From contig CANJPU010000018.1 in NCBI GenBank assembly GCA_947476285.1, positions 1-64,000 of the forward strand: DNA of 64,000 nucleotides, written 5' to 3'. Under the pieces are notes generated by a model, which ran no database searches, was not told where the DNA came from, and saw only the letters and a program-made list of their open reading frames with translations. Shown here one piece after another: positions 1 to 7,626 of the stretch (position 1 is the first letter of the stretch; each line of letters starts with the position of its first letter). The translations under genes were made by a program, and so were the position numbers. The stretch is from Comamonadaceae bacterium (GTDB taxonomy: Bacteria > Pseudomonadota > Gammaproteobacteria > Burkholderiales > Burkholderiaceae_C).

Positions 1-217
1 CGCTGTCCATGTCGGTGATCCCCGCGCGAGCCAACTCCTGGGGCAGGCGCCCCTGGTGTGTCTGGAACGCCCGCTCGCTCCTGCCGCGCGCCTCAGGCGA
101 ATAAGCGGCGATGTGCTCGATGCTCAACTGCTTGAGCGCGCGGCCCACCGTCCCAATTGGTGCCGGCCGGCCCAGCTCATGACTGTCCCTCAGAAGGAAT
201 TGCCGGCCAGCATCGCA
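1..217 (-). mobile_element. ISNCY-type transposase, C-terminal-region fragment
   Basis: Read on the minus strand, the window edge carries an open frame with a strong transposase look: ALKQLSIEHIAAYSPEARGR followed by SERAFQTHQGRLPQEL. This is the conserved stretch of DDE integrase-type transposases of the ISNCY/IS1202 kind. The recognisable part covers about 1-150; upstream in the same frame a stop occurs at 218-220, so the frame is not an intact gene here. The other part lies beyond position 1. It sits directly beside the cassette array and may have interrupted the array's integrase side. The family is assigned from memory of the motif; no terminal repeat was identified. Confidence 0.6.
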
Positions 218-243
218 TCAATGAACATGGAAATGACCGCAAC

Positions 244-312
244 GGCTAACATGGCGGTTAACCCAGATGCTTCTCCGCTTTGCGGCTTGCACCGGTTACC
301 CGTACCTTAGGC
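244..312 (+). other. Degenerate attC-like recombination site upstream of aqpZ
   Basis: GGCTAAC (244-250), spacer ATGGC, arm GGTTAACC (256-263), a 30-base loop, arm GGTTACC (294-300), spacer CGTAC, then CTTAGGC (306-312). The inner arms pair perfectly with one extrahelical T, and both spacers are 5 bases, as in attC sites. The outer boxes pair at 5 of 7 positions, and the 3' core begins CTT instead of GTT. The site would therefore probably be inactive. Confidence 0.45.
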
Positions 313-354
313 CTCGTATGGGCCACACTATCCCCTTCGAACAAGGAAATACTT

Positions 355-1044
355 ATGAAACAGTACGCAGCTGAACTCTTGGGAACCTTCTGGCTTGTGC
401 TCGGCGGTTGTGGCAGCGCGGTGCTTGCCGCCGCATTCCCACAGCTGGGAATTGGGCTACATGGCGTATCGCTCGCTTTCGGTCTCACGGTGCTTACGAT
501 GGCATTTGCGATAGGTCACATCTCAGGGTGTCACCTGAATCCAGCAGTTTCAATTGGCTTGTACGTCGGTGGCCGCTTCCCCGCAGCGAAGCTGGCCCCG
601 TACATCGTTGCCCAAGTCCTTGGCGCTATCGCTGCGGGTGCGGTCCTGTACGTGATCGCCAGCGGCGCGCCAGGATTCGATGTGTCAAAGGGCTTCGCCT
701 CGAATGGGTATGGGGCGCACTCGCCCGGAGGCTATTCTTTGATGGCAGCACTGGTGACGGAAGTCATCATGACGATGTTCTTCCTACTCATTATTCTTGG
801 CGCTACGGATAAGCGCGCGCCCCAGGGCTTCGCACCCATTGCCATTGGTCTTGCGCTGACGCTGATTCACCTCATCAGCATCCCAGTCACGAACACATCC
901 GTAAACCCGGCTCGAAGCACAGGTGTTGCGCTTTTCGTCGGTGACTGGGCTATTGGCCAACTATGGCTTTTCTGGGTGGCTCCAATTGTTGGGGCAGTTC
1001 TCGGTGCCGCGACATACAAGGCAATCAGCAAAGACGACGCCTAA
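355..1044 (+). CDS. aqpZ: Aquaporin Z, water channel
   Basis: A 229-residue MIP-family inner-membrane channel. Both NPA motifs are present (HLNPAV at about 61-65, SVNPARS at about 182-188), and the aromatic/arginine filter of a water-selective channel can be read: Phe42, His172, Thr181, Arg187, matching the E. coli AqpZ pattern. Hydrophobic segments fill the length, with the usual six-helix plus two half-helix fold expected. The ATG at 355 follows AAGGAA at a good distance; an earlier in-frame ATG at 280 would add an unlikely 25-residue leader. The stop codon lies inside the following attC-like site, as in a compact gene cassette. An aquaporin is unusual cassette cargo. Confidence 0.93.
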   Translation: MKQYAAELLGTFWLVLGGCGSAVLAAAFPQLGIGLHGVSLAFGLTVLTMAFAIGHISGCHLNPAVSIGLYVGGRFPAAKLAPYIVAQVLGAIAAGAVLYVIASGAPGFDVSKGFASNGYGAHSPGGYSLMAALVTEVIMTMFFLLIILGATDKRAPQGFAPIAIGLALTLIHLISIPVTNTSVNPARSTGVALFVGDWAIGQLWLFWVAPIVGAVLGAATYKAISKDDA

Positions 1045-1133
1045 CCCCTCGCTCAAGCGCAGCGCCAACGGCAGGCCACCAAGAGCGGGCCTGACGTCCC
1101 TGCGTCGGCGCCCGCTTAGCTCGAACGTTAGAT
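1039..1133 (+). other. attC-like recombination site 3' of aqpZ
   Basis: The site opens with GCCTAAC (1039-1045) overlapping the aqpZ stop and closes with GTTAGAT (1127-1133), both fitting the attC core consensus. Inner arms GCTCAAGCG and CGCTTAGC pair with an extrahelical base, followed by further GC-rich complementarity (CAGCGCC with GGCGCCC). The 95-base length is within the normal attC range. This is the best preserved site in the array. Confidence 0.65.
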
Positions 1134-1160
1134 TGCACATCTCATTCTCGGGAGTCCAGT

Positions 1161-1967
1161 ATGTCTATGAATTCGCGTCGCTCGGCCATCGTTTTGATGC
1201 TTGCTGCAATTGGCATCTCAGGGTGCGCCAACCCGCCCCTCGCGCCCACACCAGAGGTGCAAAAGGTGCTCGCACCAACTGGAACACTCCGCCTGGGTCT
1301 TTCCCACGGGACACCGGGACAGATGATCCGCAACCCTCTCACAGGTGATGTTCGTGGAATCGGGTATGAATTGGGGCGAGAACTTGCGAGGCGATTGGGT
1401 GTCCCGTTTGAGGTAGTCCTCATCCAAGGGAACGCGCAATTCATTGAAGCGATGCAATCCGGCAGAGTGGATTTTGGGTCAAACAACGCCACTGCTGCGC
1501 GCGCGGCGTTCATGAGCTTTGCGCAGCCGCATCTGGAGATCGAGGCCGGATTCTTGGTCTCGTCCAACTCCAAAATTTCCTCCATCACTGAGGTTGACCG
1601 CGATGGTGTCCGGGTCGGCGTAACCCAGGGCAGCACATCGGAGGCCAAATTTTCCCAAGAACTCAAGCACGCAGTCCTGATCCGTGCATCGTCAATACCG
1701 GCCGCAGAGAAAATGCTTGCCTCCGGACAGGTCGACGTCTTCGCGACGAACAAGGGGAACCTCTTCGACATGTCCGACAGACTGCCGGGATCCCGTGTTC
1801 TTGATGGTCGGTATGGCGTTGAGCAAGTTTCGCTTGCGATCCCGAAAGGCCGGGAGTTGGGCATGCCGTTCTTGCGCCAATTCGTCGACGACGCGAAGTC
1901 CACCGGCCTTGTTGCAGCAGCAGCCCAACGCGCAGGCCTGCGTGGCATGGCATTGGATTCGAAGTGA
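1161..1967 (+). CDS. Solute-binding lipoprotein, ABC transporter family 3 type
   Basis: A 268-residue protein with a lipoprotein signal: a basic start, a hydrophobic stretch and ISGC with the acceptor Cys at residue 22. The mature part has the look of bacterial extracellular solute-binding family 3: GTLRLGLS, then GIGYELGRELARRLGVPFEV, the FIEAMQSGRVDFG stretch typical of amino-acid-binding receptors, and a C-terminal lobe resuming with GVRVGVTQGST. No permease or ATPase gene is adjacent, so it is an orphan receptor here. It sits between two attC-like sites, consistent with cassette cargo. Start at 1161 or the second Met at 1167. The ligand cannot be told. Confidence 0.75.
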   Translation: MSMNSRRSAIVLMLAAIGISGCANPPLAPTPEVQKVLAPTGTLRLGLSHGTPGQMIRNPLTGDVRGIGYELGRELARRLGVPFEVVLIQGNAQFIEAMQSGRVDFGSNNATAARAAFMSFAQPHLEIEAGFLVSSNSKISSITEVDRDGVRVGVTQGSTSEAKFSQELKHAVLIRASSIPAAEKMLASGQVDVFATNKGNLFDMSDRLPGSRVLDGRYGVEQVSLAIPKGRELGMPFLRQFVDDAKSTGLVAAAAQRAGLRGMALDSK

Positions 1968-2039
1968 TGTTCCGTATAGGGAGTGCGCCCCTCTCACGCG
2001 CGCGTGGCAGTTGAGTCTGTTCGGCAGATGAAGAGTGAT

Positions 2040-2150
2040 GCCCAACCGATTGCTCAACCGGACCCGCAACGGCATGCTGCCTTCGGGCCTTATTTCATTC
2101 TGGCCCTGCGGCGTCCTGCCGCTGTGGGCCGGGTAGATCCAACCTTAGTG
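2040..2150 (+). other. Degenerate attC-like recombination site
   Basis: GCCCAAC (2040-2046), spacer CGATT, arm GCTCAACCGG; at the 3' side GCCGGGTAGATC, CAAC, then CTTAGTG (2144-2150). Arms align with the reverse complement of the 3' end over about 13 positions with mismatches. The central loop contains further dyads. The 3' core starts CTT rather than GTT, the same G-to-C change as at 306, so recombination is doubtful. Confidence 0.5.
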
Positions 2151-2161
2151 AGAATAAATTT

Positions 2162-2638
2162 ATGATCCGAAAAGAACGACTCACAGCGAACCTAGAAGGC
2201 GAGTTCGTCGTCTTCCTCATTGGCATGCGCATCAACAATCCGCTGAAAGTGCATAAGTGGCTACCTGTGGCGATGGCCATGCCCCGAATGGTCAAGGAAC
2301 TTTACAGTCGGCCTGAGCTTGGGTTCATTCATGCTGAAACGTGGTTCTCCCGTACGATTATCCTTGTTCAGTACTGGCGTTCAATGGATCAGTTATTGGC
2401 ATATGCGAAGAACAGGAATGCCGAGCACCTACCTGCGTGGCAAGCCTTCAACAAATCTGTCGGGACAGACGGCTCGGTTGGAATTTGGCACGAGACGTAT
2501 ATGGCGTCTCCGGGGACCTACGAGAGTGTCTATGCAAACATGCCGCCATTCGGCCTGGGGAAGGCGGGCACGTTGAGTTCAGCCGCTGGTGGCAAGCAGT
2601 CCGCAGCCGGCAGACTGGGTGGGAAGAAGGCGCTCTAA
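2162..2638 (+). CDS. DUF4188 family protein (monooxygenase-like fold)
   Basis: A 158-residue protein matching the DUF4188 family in my recollection: an N-terminal EFVVFLIGMRINNPLKVHKW, then MPRMVKEL and a central region HAETWFSRTIILVQYWRS, followed by HLPAWQAFNK and IWHETY. Family members are small proteins predicted to adopt a dimeric alpha/beta-barrel fold; the reaction is not established and no cofactor motif is visible. The C-terminal 25 residues are Gly/Ala/Ser-rich and look like an unstructured tail. Its stop codon TAA is contained in the next attC-like site, a typical cassette arrangement. Confidence 0.7.
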   Translation: MIRKERLTANLEGEFVVFLIGMRINNPLKVHKWLPVAMAMPRMVKELYSRPELGFIHAETWFSRTIILVQYWRSMDQLLAYAKNRNAEHLPAWQAFNKSVGTDGSVGIWHETYMASPGTYESVYANMPPFGLGKAGTLSSAAGGKQSAAGRLGGKKAL

Positions 2639-2702
2639 CCCGGCGCTTGAGGGGGATCTGCGCAAAAAGCCTCGCAGCCCCCTCTCAGCGCTATGGTTGG
2701 GC
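2633..2702 (+). other. attC-like recombination site 3' of the DUF4188 gene
   Basis: CTCTAAC (2633-2639), spacer CCGGC, arms GCTTGAGGGGG and CCCCCTCTCAGCGC, ending in GTTGGGC (2696-2702), which fits the GTTRRRY core. The 70-base site forms a nearly continuous hairpin with an extrahelical base. Only the first base of the 5' box departs from consensus. Confidence 0.6.
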
Positions 2703-2730
2703 AGCAGGAGGTAGCGGAGGTGACTCAAGG

Positions 2731-3738
2731 ATGAAATGTGAAAAATGCTGGAACACGTTGTCCATCTCGTTGGCGACCTTCCTTGTTTGTTTCTATGCCT
2801 TGGCGTTCAACCCTGAGATCGCCCACGCCCAGGACACGCAAACGAAACCGGGCAGCCACACAGTTGCAATCACCGTTCACGGCTCGCAGCGAACCTACAT
2901 CGTCCATGTTCCTCCCTCCTACAAGCCGCAGACGCGTTCGCCCTTGGTGGTCATGTTGCACGGTGGCGGTGGTACCGCACGGGCTGCAATGTGGGAGACT
3001 GAGTGGGCTGTGAAGGCCGACAAGGAGGGGTTCCTCGCGGTCTTTCCCAACGCCATGGCGCGCGATCCGGCGCGAGCAAGCAACTTTGCCGGAAATCCAC
3101 AGCTCTGGAACGACGGCTCCGATCGGTTTTATGAAGGTCAGACGGCTTCGGACGATGTCGGATTCATCGCCGCCATGCTTGGCGACCTATCCGCCCGGTT
3201 CGCGCTGGACGAACGACGCGTTTACCTCACCGGCTTTTCCAACGGCGCCTCCATGAGCTTTCGCCTTGGCGCGGAATTGTCGGATCGCATTGCCGCAATC
3301 GCGCCCGTTGCGGGAGCACTGTGGATTGATCCCCCGATGTTCCGACAGCCGGTCTCCATGATGTATATCACCGGCACGGCCGATCCATTGAACCTCATAG
3401 AGGGCGGCGCCCCAAAGTTGGCAAGCGGTGGCAGCGACAAAGTGCGAGCGAAACCGAAGCCACCCGTTCGCGATTCGATCTTGAAATGGGTTAAAGCGCT
3501 TGGGTGTCCCTCGACGGCCCCAAGCACTTCCGACGCCCACGGTGTGCGCACGGAAACGTACTCTGCCTGCATGGGTGGCGCTGAGGTCGCCTACATTTCG
3601 GTCGATGGCTTGGGGCACACATGGGCCGGTGGCAGAAGCATTTTGCCCGAGAGCATGGTGGGGAAGACATCGGGCAAAATAAGGGCCACGGATGTCATCT
3701 GGGAGTTCTTCCTGAAACACGCGCGATCTACCCCCTGA
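2731..3738 (+). CDS. Secreted alpha/beta-hydrolase, PHB depolymerase/feruloyl esterase (LpqC) type
   Basis: A 335-residue exported esterase. Residues 1-33 form a signal peptide ending AHA. HGGG at 77-80 is the oxyanion-hole loop, GFSNG at 168-172 is the nucleophile elbow (Ser170), and Asp218 in GTADP and His296 in GLGHTW complete a plausible triad. This order fits polyhydroxybutyrate depolymerase-like and LpqC-type esterases. The substrate could be a polyester or an aryl ester; the sequence does not decide. The ATG at 2731 follows AAGG. It directly follows an attC-like site, so it may be the last cassette, although about 1 kb is large for one and its own attC was not found. Confidence 0.8.
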   Translation: MKCEKCWNTLSISLATFLVCFYALAFNPEIAHAQDTQTKPGSHTVAITVHGSQRTYIVHVPPSYKPQTRSPLVVMLHGGGGTARAAMWETEWAVKADKEGFLAVFPNAMARDPARASNFAGNPQLWNDGSDRFYEGQTASDDVGFIAAMLGDLSARFALDERRVYLTGFSNGASMSFRLGAELSDRIAAIAPVAGALWIDPPMFRQPVSMMYITGTADPLNLIEGGAPKLASGGSDKVRAKPKPPVRDSILKWVKALGCPSTAPSTSDAHGVRTETYSACMGGAEVAYISVDGLGHTWAGGRSILPESMVGKTSGKIRATDVIWEFFLKHARSTP

Positions 3739-3937
3739 TACGAATCAAGTACACGTTGATTTCGAACCGCAGATACTCTTTTCACTGCACGTCCAACTTC
3801 CGGTATTGGCTGGCGTCGTATCCCACTCTGAATCTTCCTTCTGCCCCGGCCAAGCCGACGCGAGAGGAAGACACTCGGGATTGGCTCGGCCCTGAAGTGC
3901 TGCTGTAGCCACAGTGATGCGCAGCGAAGAACTTGAC

Positions 3938-4594
3938 TTATTTTTCGGTGCGCTGCGCCTGCTTCAGTCGCCTCTTTCCCGACGCGGTCAGCAGCGGCAA
4001 CCAGCACACGTGAACGGCGCCCTCGACGTACTCTTCGAAAGTGACGATCGAGCGCAGTCGCCAGTGCTTCAAGGCCCAGCCGGTCGCGGTAAAGATGATT
4101 CGATGAAGCAGCAGATCGATGTGCGTGGGTGCGAGGTAGCCCGCGTCCTCGCACTCGGTGATGCACTGCCGAATCAGGCTGCTGGTGTCGCGCTCGGTCT
4201 GCTTCAGATGCTCGACCCATTCGGGTTTGAGCGACTTCGTCTCACGATAGATCAGCAGCACGGCCTTGCGGTCCGTGTCGATCACCCTTGCGTAGGCCTC
4301 GATCGATCGCTTCAGACGCAGCACCTTGTCGTCTATGCCCTGTAGCGCCGCGGGAATTTCATAGTGGTTGCGCTCTGCGATGTGCAGAAGGCACAGGAAC
4401 AACAGGTCTTGCTTGTTCGGTACGTACTGATAAACCAGCCCGGGGCTTACGCCCGCAGCCAACGCAATGTCCTTGATCGTCGTCGTGTGATATCCCTGAT
4501 CCGAAAAGCGGGCGATGCCTGCTTTGATCAACTGGGCACGGCGCCTCTCGACTAGCCGAGGGTCTTCGACAGTGCTCTTGACTGGACTTGTCAT
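3938..4594 (-). CDS. TetR/AcrR family transcriptional regulator
   Basis: A 218-residue regulator. The N-terminal helix-turn-helix is clear: RRAQLIKAGIARFSDQGYHT, then TTIKDIALAAGVSPGLVYQY and VPNKQDLLF, covering about residues 18-65. The C-terminal half is helical and would bind an effector, probably an acyl-CoA given the neighbours. It lies 64 bases downstream of the CaiB-type CoA-transferase gene on the same strand and is probably co-transcribed with it, opposite the DUF35/thiolase operon. A dyad at 5910-5926 between the divergent transcription units could be its operator. The effector is unknown. Confidence 0.9.
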   Translation of the reverse strand: MTSPVKSTVEDPRLVERRRAQLIKAGIARFSDQGYHTTTIKDIALAAGVSPGLVYQYVPNKQDLLFLCLLHIAERNHYEIPAALQGIDDKVLRLKRSIEAYARVIDTDRKAVLLIYRETKSLKPEWVEHLKQTERDTSSLIRQCITECEDAGYLAPTHIDLLLHRIIFTATGWALKHWRLRSIVTFEEYVEGAVHVCWLPLLTASGKRRLKQAQRTEK

Positions 4595-4658
4595 TGGGGC
4601 CTCGGTAAGAGCCTATGGCGTTGTTGAAGGTGAAGCATGCACGCGGTACGCCGGACTC

Positions 4659-5900
4659 TCAGCGTACGGTGCCCTCGCGCCGGAGTGCCGCAATTGCGTT
4701 CGCGTCGTACCCCAGCTCGCCCAGGACCGCATCGGTGTGCTGGCCGAGCGCCGGAGGATAGCCGTGCGGAGCCGCCGGCGTGGCGCTGAGGTGCACGGGA
4801 TTGCCCACCGTGCGCACCTGGCCGTATTGCGGATGCATCAGGTCCAGCACCATGCCGTTGTGCACGACTTGTTCGTCCGTGATCACGTCCTCGAGGTAGT
4901 TGACAGGCGAAACCGGTACATCGACGGCGCGCAGCCGGGCGATCCAGTGCGCGCGCTCACGGGTGCGAAACAGCTCGGCCAGCATGGGAACCAGCACATG
5001 GCGCTCGCGCACACGCAGCGGGTTGGTGGCGAAGTCTTCGCGGACCTTCAGATCGGGTCGCTGGATCGCGTCGCACAGCAGTGGCCAGAAGCGCTCGGTC
5101 AGGCACGCGACCACGAAGGGCCCGTCGGATGCCTCGAACACCTGGTACGGGACGATCTGCGGGTGCCCGCCGCCGATGGGGCGCACCGGAATCTTGGTGC
5201 GCTCGTAGGCCGCGACGTAATTCGCCAGCAGCGAGACCTGGCCATCGAGCAGGTTGATGGAAACCTTCTGGCCGACCCCGTCGCGGTCACGCACCCTCAG
5301 GGCCAGCGTGATTCCCAGGCATGCCAGGAAGGAGCCGAGGAAGTCGCCGACCGGCACGCCCGCCTTGAGCGGCAGGCCGCCGACTTCGCCGGTCAGGCCC
5401 ATGATGCCGCCGAGCGCCTGCGCAATGATGTCCATGCCGGGATCTTCGGCACGCGGGCCGTCTTCGCCGAAGGCGGTGATCAGGCAGTACACCAGCCGGG
5501 GGTGCTGGGGCGCCAGGTCTTCGTAGCGCAGCTTGAGCCGTTCGACGGCGCTGGGCCGCATCGACAGAACGACCACGTCCGCCTGTGCGAGGAGCTCCTG
5601 CAGCAGCTCGGCCCCGCGCGGCGTCCGGATGTCCACCACGATGTCCCGCTTGCTGCGGTTTACGCCGAAGAAGTAGGCGCTCTCGTTGGGTCCGAAGATG
5701 GAGTCGATCGCGCGCAGGCCGTCACCCTGCGGCGGCTCCACCTTGATGACTTCGGCGCCGAAGTCACCGAGCATCGAGGTGCAGTACGGACCGGAAGCAA
5801 TCTGGGAAAGATCCAGCACGCGCACTCCGTGCAACGCGCCGTCCAGCCCCTTGACTTTTGCAGTCGCCGTATCCACACTCTCGACTGGATGATGGTTCAT
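4659..5900 (-). CDS. CaiB/BaiF family CoA-transferase (family III)
   Basis: A 413-residue class III CoA-transferase, which would move CoA between carboxylic acids through an aspartyl intermediate. Family marks: GVRVLDLSQIASGPYC near the N-terminus, LGDFGAEVIKVEPPQGD, NRSKRDIVVD, then ITAFGEDGPR and DPGMDIIAQALGG, in which Asp157 matches the catalytic Asp of formyl-CoA transferase. The length is normal for the family. It probably activates the substrate of this catabolic cluster, replacing an ATP-dependent ligase, since no acyl-CoA synthetase is present in this cluster. Its start is 72 bases from the divergent DUF35 gene. The donor and acceptor acids cannot be told. Confidence 0.92.
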   Translation of the reverse strand: MNHHPVESVDTATAKVKGLDGALHGVRVLDLSQIASGPYCTSMLGDFGAEVIKVEPPQGDGLRAIDSIFGPNESAYFFGVNRSKRDIVVDIRTPRGAELLQELLAQADVVVLSMRPSAVERLKLRYEDLAPQHPRLVYCLITAFGEDGPRAEDPGMDIIAQALGGIMGLTGEVGGLPLKAGVPVGDFLGSFLACLGITLALRVRDRDGVGQKVSINLLDGQVSLLANYVAAYERTKIPVRPIGGGHPQIVPYQVFEASDGPFVVACLTERFWPLLCDAIQRPDLKVREDFATNPLRVRERHVLVPMLAELFRTRERAHWIARLRAVDVPVSPVNYLEDVITDEQVVHNGMVLDLMHPQYGQVRTVGNPVHLSATPAAPHGYPPALGQHTDAVLGELGYDANAIAALRREGTVR

Positions 5901-5909
5901 TCATAAATT

Positions 5910-5926
5910 GTAGCCTGTGCTGCTAC
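5910..5926. promoter_or_regulatory. Candidate operator dyad between divergent operons
   Basis: GTAGC and GCTAC arms separated by 7 bases lie in the 72-base gap between the CoA-transferase gene and the DUF35 gene. The position suits control of both directions by the cluster's TetR protein. The arms are short, so this is a suggestion only. Confidence 0.3.
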
Positions 5927-5972
5927 GCCGGGTTCGTCAGTATGTGGCGGCGCCCTGAAGGAGACGAACACG

Positions 5973-6386
5973 ATGTCCTATGGCGCAGAACTTGCGACAG
6001 GCTTTTCCCGGCCGTACTGGGATGGGCTTGCCGAAGGCGTGATCCGGCTGGAGCGCTGCATGGATTGCGGCCGCTGCCAGGACTTTCCGCAGGGGCGCTG
6101 CCGCCACTGCCTGTCCACGCGCCTCGACTGGATCGAGGCCGCCGGCACCGCCACCTTGCATACTTTCTCCACCGTCTTTCGTGCACCGTCTCCAGAGTTC
6201 GCCAAGGATGCGCCGTATGTCGTCGGGATGGTCCGCTTGCCCGAGGGCGTGCAATTGATGGCACGCATCCTCGCGGACGAGAGTGAGTTGCGGCTCGACA
6301 TGCCCTTGCGCGCCAAGCCAGTCAAGTGGCCGGGCGAGCACTGGATCCTCGGCTTCGTGCCCGATACCGAATCAGGAAGGGCGTGA
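5973..6386 (+). CDS. DUF35 (OB-fold with zinc ribbon) acyl-CoA-associated protein
   Basis: A 137-residue protein with an N-terminal rubredoxin-like zinc ribbon (Cys29, Cys32, Cys43 and Cys46, in CMDC and CRHC) followed by an OB-fold-like region (TLHTFSTVFRAPSPEF, then PYVVGMVRLPEGVQLMARI). DUF35 proteins partner thiolase-like enzymes; in steroid degradation such a domain forms a complex with the aldolase Ltp2. The gene ends 2 bases before the thiolase-like gene, so the two products are probably made together and bind each other. The start follows GGAG, 9 bases upstream. The first gene of the operon. Confidence 0.85.
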   Translation: MSYGAELATGFSRPYWDGLAEGVIRLERCMDCGRCQDFPQGRCRHCLSTRLDWIEAAGTATLHTFSTVFRAPSPEFAKDAPYVVGMVRLPEGVQLMARILADESELRLDMPLRAKPVKWPGEHWILGFVPDTESGRA

Positions 6387-6388
6387 GC

Positions 6389-7573
6389 ATGTCGGCCGAA
6401 TCCATTGTTATCGTCGGCATCGGTGAAAGCCAACTTGGCTTCGTCGAGGGTTCCACTTCGCTGTCGCTGTGCGCGGACGCAGCAGTCGAGGCGCTGAAAG
6501 ACGCGAACCTGACCAAAAACGACATCGACGGTTTGATCACGACGGACTCCTACGTGCGCTACCACAACCGGCATGCGGTGCAGCTTGCGCAGTACATGGG
6601 GCTGTCTTCGGACCTTCGGGTCGCCGACACCATGACCGGTGGCTCGTCCGTTGCAGGTGGGCTGGGCATTCATTACGGCGCGGCGATGATCTCCGGCGGC
6701 TTGTGCAACGTGGTGATGCTGGCCTGCGGCGACAACCTCGCCAGCGCCGACGGCCGCGACAACGCGGTGCAGGCTTACGCGATGAACTTCGAACGCGAGT
6801 TCGAAGCTGCCTACGGGCCGGTGATTCCGGCGCGCTATGCGTTCACTGCGCGCCGCTTCATGCACGAGCGCGGCACGACGCGGGACCAGCTGTCGGCCGT
6901 GGCCGTTTCCATGCGCGAGTGGGCATCACGCAACCCGCGCGCGCTCAAGCGCACGCCGATCACGATCGCCGACGTCACTGCGTCCAAGCGCATCGCGAGT
7001 CCGCTGCACATGCTCGATTGTTCATTGGTGTCCGACGGTGCCGGTGCCGTGCTGATGATGCGCGAGAGCGAAGCCAAGTCGCGCGGCCTGCGCGGCATCC
7101 GGGTGAGCGGCATGGGCAGCAGCCACGGAACCGGAAGCGGCCTGGTGCACGACAGCGTGTCGTTCCAGGGCTCGTTCGTCAGTTACGGCTGCGACCATTC
7201 GCTGGCGCCCGCGCTCAAGCAAAGTGGCCTGTCGCGCAAGAACGTCGACCTGTGCTATCTCTACGACTGCTTCAGCATCAACGTGCTGGTCATGCTGGAA
7301 GACCTGGGCTTTTGCAAACCTGGAGAAGCGGGCGCCTTCGTGGCCGAAGGCCACACCCGCCCGGGCGGCAGCCTGCCGGTCAACACGCATGGTGGCCTGA
7401 TGTCGTACTGCCATTCTGGCAAGCCGGGCGGCGCCTTCATGCTGACCGAGGCGGTGCGGCGCTTGCGCGCGGGCAAGAGCGATGGCATCGTGCGGGAACC
7501 AGAAGTCGCGCTCATCCAGGGTCACGGTGGCCACGCGGGAATCCACGTTACCACCTTGCTGTCAGCTCACTGA
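6389..7573 (+). CDS. Thiolase-like protein without nucleophilic Cys (Ltp2/SCP-x type)
   Basis: A 394-residue thiolase-fold protein starting VIVGIGESQLG. Where a thiolase has its nucleophilic Cys, this one reads GGSSVAGG (84-91), so classical Claisen cleavage is unlikely. The C-terminal half has VDLCYLYDCFSINV with Tyr292, LGFCKPGEAGAFV, NTHGGLMSYCHSG and ALIQGHGGHAG. The Tyr-Asp-x-Phe-Ser stretch and the missing Cys match the Ltp2 lipid-transfer aldolases, which work with a DUF35 partner on branched beta-hydroxyacyl-CoA esters. Retro-aldol activity is my inference from that pattern and the adjacent DUF35 gene. The ATG at 6389 follows the previous stop by 2 bases. Confidence 0.82.
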   Translation: MSAESIVIVGIGESQLGFVEGSTSLSLCADAAVEALKDANLTKNDIDGLITTDSYVRYHNRHAVQLAQYMGLSSDLRVADTMTGGSSVAGGLGIHYGAAMISGGLCNVVMLACGDNLASADGRDNAVQAYAMNFEREFEAAYGPVIPARYAFTARRFMHERGTTRDQLSAVAVSMREWASRNPRALKRTPITIADVTASKRIASPLHMLDCSLVSDGAGAVLMMRESEAKSRGLRGIRVSGMGSSHGTGSGLVHDSVSFQGSFVSYGCDHSLAPALKQSGLSRKNVDLCYLYDCFSINVLVMLEDLGFCKPGEAGAFVAEGHTRPGGSLPVNTHGGLMSYCHSGKPGGAFMLTEAVRRLRAGKSDGIVREPEVALIQGHGGHAGIHVTTLLSAH

Positions 7574-7626
7574 CCTTCGCTGCGGGTAGGGCGCTCGGCA
7601 TACAAGAACAGGATTTGGAGACAAGC

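Larger units (their letters stand above)
244..3738 (+). mobile_element. Remnant integron gene-cassette array (four genes, four attC-like sites)
   Basis: Four genes all on the + strand are separated by short imperfect palindromes that fit attC architecture: a 7-base RYYYAAC-type box, a 5-base spacer, a second arm, a loop, then the matching arms ending in a GTTRRRY-type box. Candidate sites are 244-312, 1039-1133, 2040-2150 and 2633-2702. The cargo (aquaporin, solute-binding lipoprotein, DUF4188 protein, secreted esterase) is unrelated in function, as is usual for cassettes. No integrase gene and no attI are visible; they could lie left of position 1, beyond the transposase fragment. The last gene has no attC that I could find. 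Confidence 0.6.
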
